Shown: one piece after another, positions 7,101-7,437 of the stretch
Numbering within the stretch: position 1 is the first letter of the stretch
Layout: every line of letters starts with the position of its first letter
Assembly (NCBI GenBank): GCA_002319925.1
Contig: DCFP01000137.1
Location: 4,269 to 11,705, forward strand
Source: Holophagaceae bacterium UBA1801
GTDB taxonomy: Bacteria > Acidobacteriota > Holophagae > Holophagales > Holophagaceae
Length of the DNA: 7,437 bases
Reading direction: 5' to 3'
Notes under the pieces: model-generated
The model's database searches: none
What the model was told of the DNA's origin: nothing
What the model saw: only the letters and a program-made list of their open reading frames with translations
Position numbers and translations under genes: made by a program

Positions 7101-7156
7101 ATCTCCTTGTCCGACCGGTATTTCCTGAAAATCTCGTTGATTTCACGGCTGATCAT
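4139..7156 (-). CDS. Tandem receiver / PPDK-type ATP-grasp protein, copy 2
   Basis: Predicted soluble 1005-residue paralogue of the convergent gene, collinear over its whole length. Residues 29-160: receiver-like fold with Met92 where the acceptor Asp should be. 176-318: intact receiver, VILLVEDS (Glu182, Asp183), Asp253 (VISD), Ser287, Lys306. 319-437: linker module with LGFGDFIFR and HASRNHFSAWLMAR. About 438-806: ATP-grasp with GGKA (Lys443), AVRSS (Arg534) and EIEF (Glu779, Glu781), but FAGLYAT (Ala552 where copy 1 has Glu) and QIKH (Lys803 where copy 1 and PPDK have Arg). 825-1005: C-terminal module with GPGRWGSND (881-889) and GSHFF (His924). No swivel or PEP/pyruvate barrel domain. The ATP site is thus altered; it may be a weaker enzyme or a regulatory partner (inference). 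The start at 7156 has GAGGA (7162-7166) five bases upstream and places LMP at 23-25 as in copy 1; a longer frame up to 7330 would begin inside the gdhA terminator. The last 15 residues (APAPKPVFVESASDI) form a proline-rich tail absent from copy 1. Confidence 0.93.
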   Translation of the reverse strand: MISREINEIFRKYRSDKEIFHNLMPLRTREILLVAPPFDAFTLEHDGLLTEILFDNYYQLNMSNPPRVTNVSTCEDALEKFTSRHFDLVVVMSRLGQGGHVELARQLRKADAKVPIYLLLNDNVEVGVMDKRRQEFLRHYNQIFVWNGNPEIFMAMVKFMEDRANVRNDTVTGLTRVILLVEDSIRYYSRYLPILYSEIMKQTLRLAAERNIDGMARILAMRVRPKVILATSYEEAMNFCDQYQDYLLCVISDRKYPKGGVLDSQAGIKLIQAVKERNPDLPTMLQSSDPDKEAWATALNSCFLNKNSCTLGAELSNFFYQYLGFGDFIFRDKMGYEIARATNMEDLKEKLRMIPLESVLYHASRNHFSAWLMARGEVEIAQIVLRVKPQDFTNPEDLRTFLINMGDYIQRMKSMGKVMPFTKSFSQEDFHILRFTEGALGGKARGVAYINSLLASLDLDSLTSEANIRIPRSFVIGTDEYTAFIERNGLRRILQYEENDEAIKRRFLMGTLSPELLKKIPIFLKQTRYPLAVRSSGLLEDSLSHPFAGLYATFFLPNNHPEMDARVAQLTEAIKLVYASVYSKESQSYFQAIDYKVEEEQMAVLIQEVAGSRFGNHFYPHISGVAQSFNYYPVAYTLPQDGIANIAVGLGNYVVGGSKSYRFSPPYPQLDMLSPKEQLRTTQKFFYALDMSRDTVDLFNGEDATLLYLDVREAEKDGALHHCASVWDSNDDRIRDGLDSPGPRIVNFRNVLKYDSFPLARILQQTLELIRNAMETPVEIEFAVNLDPDPANGKPTFFLLQIKHQLVDSSDVNLSIEDIDPESILLFSERCVGNGIVDGLKDVVWVDPETFDKFTTPELAAEVEKLNDAFRAEGGKYLLIGPGRWGSNDQHLGIPITWAMISCAQGIVEYAMENFQADASLGSHFFHNVTSLNIGYFTIPYPRGTSVLDLDWLRSQPVVKRIGSLVHTRLEEPMHIVMDGRRSASAIMKHAPAPKPVFVESASDI

Positions 7157-7161
7157 GGGAG

Positions 7162-7166
7162 TCCTC
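7162..7166 (-). promoter_or_regulatory. Ribosome binding site that fixes the start at 7156
   Basis: The minus strand reads GAGGA, five bases before ATG 7156. It supports this start over the in-frame ATG at 7330, which lies in the stem of the upstream terminator and would translate the leader hairpin. Confidence 0.7.
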
Positions 7167-7193
7167 AAGAAGCGGATGCACAGGGGGCCGGCT

Positions 7194-7246
7194 AGGAGCC
7201 GTTGCGAAATAACAAATGCTTTTCTGGTTATTTCGCTACGGCTCCT
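7194..7246. repeat. 53-bp hairpin with 20-bp arms in the leader of copy 2
   Basis: Arms 7194-7213 and 7227-7246 are inverted copies matching at 19 of 20 positions (7203 against 7237 mismatched), with a 13-nt loop. The outer part is GC-rich (AGGAGCCGT) and the inner part AT-rich (GCGAAATAAC). It lies 38 bp upstream of the copy 2 start codon, between the gdhA terminator and the ribosome site. It has no T-run after it on the minus strand. It could be a dispersed palindromic repeat, an operator, or a leader structure affecting the mRNA. I see no convincing promoter in 7157-7319. Confidence 0.75.
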
Positions 7247-7319
7247 TATGCCGCGGGCATGATTCTGACGCCCAGGTTCGTTCCAATACAGCGGCTTAAG
7301 GGCAATGTACGCCGTTAAC

Positions 7320-7354
7320 AAAAAAAGCAAGGGAGGGCTCGAAAGCCCTCCCTT
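7320..7354 (-). terminator. Intrinsic terminator of the right gdhA copy
   Basis: On the minus strand, an 11-bp perfect stem (7344-7354 with 7329-7339) closes a TTCG tetraloop and is followed by GC and seven T (7326-7320). It begins 26 bp after the gdhA stop codon. It separates gdhA transcription from copy 2, so copy 2 should have its own promoter or depend on readthrough. Confidence 0.93.
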
Positions 7355-7380
7355 GGATTGTGCAGAAGGTCAAATCGTGG

Positions 7381-7437
7381 TTAGACGAGACCCTGGTCGA
7401 TCATGGAGTCGGCGACCTTCAGGAAGCCGGCGATGTT
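7381..7437 (-). CDS. gdhA: Glutamate dehydrogenase, C-terminal end (second copy, runs off window)
   Basis: Only the last 18 codons and TAA are visible: NIAGFLKVADSMIDQGLV. This closely matches the C-terminus of E. coli-type NADP glutamate dehydrogenase (NIAGFVKVADAMLAQGVI), part of the helix that ends this family. No catalytic residues fall in the visible part. The gene lies upstream of and in the same direction as copy 2 of the receiver/ATP-grasp protein, but an intrinsic terminator stands between them. As the left edge holds the start of another gdhA, the locus has two glutamate dehydrogenase genes on the same strand. Whether this one is complete cannot be seen. Confidence 0.85.
   Translation of the reverse strand, partial: NIAGFLKVADSMIDQGLV

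Noticed and set aside
7157..7330. Longer version of copy 2 starting at ATG 7330 (58 extra residues)
   Set aside because: That ATG lies in the stem of the gdhA terminator, the extension would translate the leader hairpin, and the extra residues have no counterpart in copy 1. ATG 7156 has a ribosome site and aligns with copy 1 at residue 1.
1..7437. A complete small circular element, given glutamate dehydrogenase at both ends
   Set aside because: Joining the ends gives about 200 residues out of about 450 and shifts the frame; I see no replication or transfer genes and no terminal overlap.

Overview
The window looks like a chromosomal segment of a GC-rich, free-living bacterium. Coding DNA is GC-rich by eye, while one intergenic stretch falls to about 31% G+C. 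Genes have ordinary Shine-Dalgarno sites and UUCG-type intrinsic terminators. The two large proteins belong to a multidomain type I associate with Acidobacteriota, Desulfuromonadota/Geobacter-like bacteria and Bacteroidota; a Holophaga/Geothrix-like acidobacterium is my best guess, but it is not proven by the sequence.

Layout, left to right: (1) the first 182 codons of a glutamate dehydrogenase gene on the minus strand, with a strong Shine-Dalgarno site and a near-consensus sigma-70 promoter; (2) a 428-bp divergent regulatory region with a perfect 9-bp palindrome, an AT-rich core and repeated short motifs; (3) a 994-residue plus-strand protein; (4) a 177-bp convergent gap filled by a compound inverted repeat made of CTTGGCG-type 8-mers; (5) a 1005-residue minus-strand protein, a diverged paralogue of the first; (6) its leader, which carries a 20-bp-arm hairpin; (7) an intrinsic terminator and the last 18 codons of a second glutamate dehydrogenase gene, also on the minus strand.

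The centre of interest is the convergent pair of paralogues. Each has, in order, a degenerate receiver domain without a phospho-acceptor Asp (Met92 in both), an intact receiver domain (Asp250 / Asp253), an unnamed linker module, an ATP-grasp domain of the PEP-synthase/PPDK N-terminal type, and an unnamed C-terminal module with GPGRWGS-D and GSHFF motifs. Neither has the phosphohistidine swivel domain or the PEP/pyruvate TIM barrel, so they should not be called PEP synthase or PPDK. I infer receiver-controlled ATP-dependent phosphotransferases of unknown substrate. The plus-strand copy keeps all ATP-grasp residues I can align; the minus-strand copy has two substitutions there, which suggests divided roles.

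Glutamate dehydrogenase genes flank the pair on both sides. This makes a link to carbon/nitrogen balance an attractive but untested idea; the window alone shows proximity, not function.
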